Source: DATLNF01 sp963765815
GTDB lineage: Bacteria; Actinomycetota; Actinomycetes; BP-191
Length of the DNA: 64,000 nucleotides
Reading direction: 5' to 3'
Assembly: GCA_963765815.1 (NCBI GenBank)
Contig: CAVXXT010000008.1
Location: 744,001-808,000 of the forward strand
Program-made: the position numbers and the translations under genes
Part shown: piece by piece, positions 61,538 to 64,000 of the stretch
Numbering within the stretch: the first letter of the stretch is position 1
Layout of the letters: the number at the start of each line of letters is the position of its first letter
The notes under the pieces: generated by a model
Seen by the model: only the letters and a program-made list of their open reading frames with translations
Told to the model about the DNA's origin: nothing
The model's database searches: none

Positions 61538-62578
61538 ATGACACTCGGCCTGCACCACGACGCAGTGGTCGTCGACACGCACAACGACCTGCTCATGCTG
61601 GTCGCCCGCCGCCCGCGGGAGGTGTGGCCGACCTACTTCCGCGAGCGCTGGCTGCCGCAGCTGCGCGAGGGCGGCGTCGACGTGCAGGTCCTGCCGGTGT
61701 TCATCGACGACGAGTTCCGGCCCGAGGGTGCACTGCGCGAGACGCTGCGGATGATCGAGGCCGCGCACCGGATCGCCGAGGCCAACGAGGCCGATGTCGC
61801 GCTGGCCACGACCGGCGCCGAGATCCGCGACGTCGTCGCGTCGGGTCGCATCGCCCTCGTGCTCGCCCTCGAGGGCTGCCCGCAGGTGGACGACGACGTC
61901 GAGCTCCTGCAGACCGTGCACCGGCTCGGCGTGCGGGTCGTGTCGTTCGCGCACTGGGGGCGCAGCGCACTGGCCGACGGCTCCGGCGAGGACGCCGCGG
62001 GCAGCCGGCTCACCAGGTCGGGCGTCGAGGCGCTACGTCTGGTCGAGGAGCTCGGGATCATCCTCGACATCTCGCACCTGGGCGTCGGCGGAGTGGCGCA
62101 CGTCCTCGACATCGCCCGCCGGCCGGTGATGGCGACGCACTCCTCGGCGCGGTCGCTGCACGACCACCACCGCAACCTCACCGACGATCAGCTCAGGGGT
62201 GTCGCAGCGACCGGGGGAGTGGTGTGCGTGAACTTCTTCGCCGGCTTCCTCGCGAAGGCGGACTCCACGATCGAGCACCTGGCTGACCACGTCCAGCACG
62301 TCGCGTCGGTCGCGGGCATCGACCACGTCGGCATCGGCCCGGACTTCGTCTTCGAGGTCTTCGACGAGAAGATCCCGCTCTGCGACCGGCCGCTCGTCAT
62401 CGACGACATGGACGTCATGACCTGCATCCCCGGGCTGGAGGGCCCGGCCGGGCTGCCGCTGCTGACGGCCGAGCTGGTCGGGCGCGGCATGTCGGAGGAA
62501 GACGTCCGCAAGGTCCTCGGCGGCAACGTCCTGCGCCTCTTCGACGCCGAGCTCGGCATCCCGTCACTGCGTCGCTAG
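61538..62578 (+). CDS. Membrane-dipeptidase (M19) family enzyme
   Basis: A 346-residue zinc peptidase of the renal-dipeptidase type: VVDTHNDLLM (first metal His and Asp), LEGCPQVDDD (Glu), SHLGVGGVAHV and ATHSSARSLHDHHRN (metal His), GIGPDFV (Asp). No signal peptide, so probably cytoplasmic, acting on dipeptides or D-amino-acid compounds. ATG 61538, divergent from the ArgA-type gene. Confidence 0.9.
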   Translation: MTLGLHHDAVVVDTHNDLLMLVARRPREVWPTYFRERWLPQLREGGVDVQVLPVFIDDEFRPEGALRETLRMIEAAHRIAEANEADVALATTGAEIRDVVASGRIALVLALEGCPQVDDDVELLQTVHRLGVRVVSFAHWGRSALADGSGEDAAGSRLTRSGVEALRLVEELGIILDISHLGVGGVAHVLDIARRPVMATHSSARSLHDHHRNLTDDQLRGVAATGGVVCVNFFAGFLAKADSTIEHLADHVQHVASVAGIDHVGIGPDFVFEVFDEKIPLCDRPLVIDDMDVMTCIPGLEGPAGLPLLTAELVGRGMSEEDVRKVLGGNVLRLFDAELGIPSLRR

Positions 62579-62628
62579 AGCCGCGCGAACCGGCGGCGCT
62601 TCCCAGCGCCTCGGGTTACCCTCGTCCG

Positions 62629-64000
62629 ATGCCGGCCCAGACCGTCCTCCGTGCCCACCGGCGCGTCCTGCTCGTCGTCGTCCTCGCGCTGCTCGCAGCG
62701 CTGGTCGCCGTGGTCCGACCGGACCCGGCAGCGGCGGACCGGCCGGCCGGTCCGGCCGTGGTCCGCGAGCTCGTGGGTGACGCGCCGCCGCCGCCGGCGA
62801 CCGGGGAGTCGAGCGTCACGCTGCTCGTCCGCGACGCGACCGGCGCTGCTGCGCAGTCGGCTCGCGCTCAGCTCGCCGCGTCGGCCGCGGCGCCAGTGCG
62901 CTCCGACGGCGACGCGGCAACGCGCCGTGCGCTCCTGCGCTCGACCCGGCTGGCCGTCGCAGAACGAGCGGCGGCCGGCGACGCGGTACGCCGGTTCGCG
63001 ACGGCTCATCGCCTGCGCGTGGTCGACGACGCGGCGGGTTACGTCACGGTGGCCGGCGACCTGACCTCGCTCGCCACCGCGTTCGGCGCTCGACTGCACG
63101 ACGTGACGGCGAATGGGCGGGCGTGGCGCGTCGCGGCGTCGCCGATCGTCGTGCCGTCTGCCCTCGCAGCGCACTTCAGGGCCGCGCACGGTCTCGACGA
63201 CCGCCCGGTCGTCCGCCCGCGCGCGATCCCGGGTGGCTACGAGGGCCGGCACATGCGCGCGGCGTACCGGGTTCCGACGTCGTCCCGCCTCGGCGCCGGC
63301 ACGACGGTCGGCAGCATCCAGTTCTCCGGCTGGGACGCCTCTGACGTCACCACCTACGCCGGCGAGGCCGGCATCGCGCTCTCGCCGGGGCAGATCGCCG
63401 AGGTGTCGATCAACAGCACCGACCCGGCGCAGCACGACAGCTCCGGCGGAGCCTTCGAGGTCGCGATGGACGTCGAGTCGATCCTGTCGGTCGCCCCGGC
63501 TGCGCGGCAGCGGGTCTACTTCACCAGCAACACGTTCGCGGGCACCGTCGCGGCGTACACGCGGATGGCGCAGGATGCCGAGGCCGGCCTGCTCACGGTC
63601 GCGTCGACGTCCTGGGGCGGCTGCGAGCAGCTCGTCTCGTCCGGCGCGGCCGCCGACGTCGCCACCGCGATCCGCCGGCTGATCGCGGCCGGCGCGACGC
63701 TCACCGCGGCGTCCGGCGACGCCGGCGCCTACGACTGCTCGGTCGCCAGCGCGCCCGACTCGCGACTCGCGGTCGACTTCCCGGCGTCCCTGCCCGAGGT
63801 CGTGGCAGTCGGCGGCACGACCCTGCCCCCGATCGCCCCCGGTGACTTCACGCCCGACGTCGCGAACGAGCGCGCGTGGGGTGTCGACGGCGGCGACTTC
63901 CCGGCGTACCAGGGCGACGGCTCCGGCGGCGGCGCGAGCATCCGCTACACGCGGCCGGCGTACCAGGCGGGGATCCCGATCGCCGGCACCACCCGCCTCG
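62629..64000 (+). CDS. Sedolisin (S53) family secreted serine protease, truncated by window end
   Basis: 457 codons from ATG 62629 without a stop before the window ends. Signal-like helix (VLLVVVLALLAALVAVV, about 13-29), an activation propeptide (about 60-185), then the catalytic domain. The S53 Glu and Asp are in FEVAMDVESIL, and the oxyanion Asp is in AASGDAGAYDC. The catalytic Ser (GTS motif) should lie past base 64000. Acts as an acid-stable secreted peptidase. Confidence 0.85.
   Translation, partial: MPAQTVLRAHRRVLLVVVLALLAALVAVVRPDPAAADRPAGPAVVRELVGDAPPPPATGESSVTLLVRDATGAAAQSARAQLAASAAAPVRSDGDAATRRALLRSTRLAVAERAAAGDAVRRFATAHRLRVVDDAAGYVTVAGDLTSLATAFGARLHDVTANGRAWRVAASPIVVPSALAAHFRAAHGLDDRPVVRPRAIPGGYEGRHMRAAYRVPTSSRLGAGTTVGSIQFSGWDASDVTTYAGEAGIALSPGQIAEVSINSTDPAQHDSSGGAFEVAMDVESILSVAPAARQRVYFTSNTFAGTVAAYTRMAQDAEAGLLTVASTSWGGCEQLVSSGAAADVATAIRRLIAAGATLTAASGDAGAYDCSVASAPDSRLAVDFPASLPEVVAVGGTTLPPIAPGDFTPDVANERAWGVDGGDFPAYQGDGSGGGASIRYTRPAYQAGIPIAGTTRL

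Overview
The window reads as chromosomal DNA of a high-GC Gram-positive actinobacterium (Actinomycetota). This rests on very high GC, many GTG starts, the ftsE-ftsX-M23-protease-smpB-ssrA block, the clpS-DUF2017-mec-cysO-cysM-murI-(MBL)-rph-rdgB order known from Mycobacterium tuberculosis, a glutamate ABC cassette, LPxTG-type surface proteins and GlnR-type operators. Genus cannot be fixed from the sequence; a Nocardioidaceae-like relative is plausible.

Layout. 1-8.2 kb: tail of a secreted metzincin protease, prfB, a GAF-EAL c-di-GMP protein, ftsEX with its M23 partner, a frameshifted C-terminal processing protease, smpB and tmRNA. 8.2-15.8 kb: one huge secreted RHS/YD-repeat protein ending in a GIY-YIG-like toxin domain, with a putative immunity gene. 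15.8-25.1 kb: accessory genes (cupin/LuxR pair, RelE-type toxin-antitoxin, MerB-like protein in an operon with three small genes, XRE-TPR regulator, DUF2207, TauE-type exporter). 25.1-38.4 kb: the cysteine/peptidoglycan/RNA block (clpS to rdgB). Three insertions break it: a DUF559 gene bracketed by two near-identical hairpin repeats, a very frameshifted beta-propeller gene with an LVIVD protein, and a VapBC pair. 38.4-47.7 kb: ECF sigma factor and membrane partner, tRNA-Leu, LPxTG carboxypeptidase, gluABCD-like transporter, ABC-F protein. 47.7-52.8 kb: the most unusual locus, a nitrogen cluster made of an orphan winged-helix gene, a cation/proton antiporter fused to a GlnD-like HD/ACT-ACT tail, amtB, and a second orphan winged-helix gene. 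It has two GlnR-type operators with identical promoter spacing and a hairpin over the amtB ribosome-binding site. 52.8-64 kb: metzincin, SDR, glgC-glgA, AraC regulator, lone dipeptide-type permease, LPxTG metallo-beta-lactamase-fold protein, N-acetylglutamate synthase, renal-dipeptidase-like enzyme and a truncated sedolisin.

Several conserved genes (ctp-like, MBL, beta-propeller, rph, rdgB) carry single-base frameshifts while neighbours are clean. Assembly error is likely for the housekeeping ones. No CRISPR array, transposase or phage gene was seen. No stretch over 300 bases lacks a gene.
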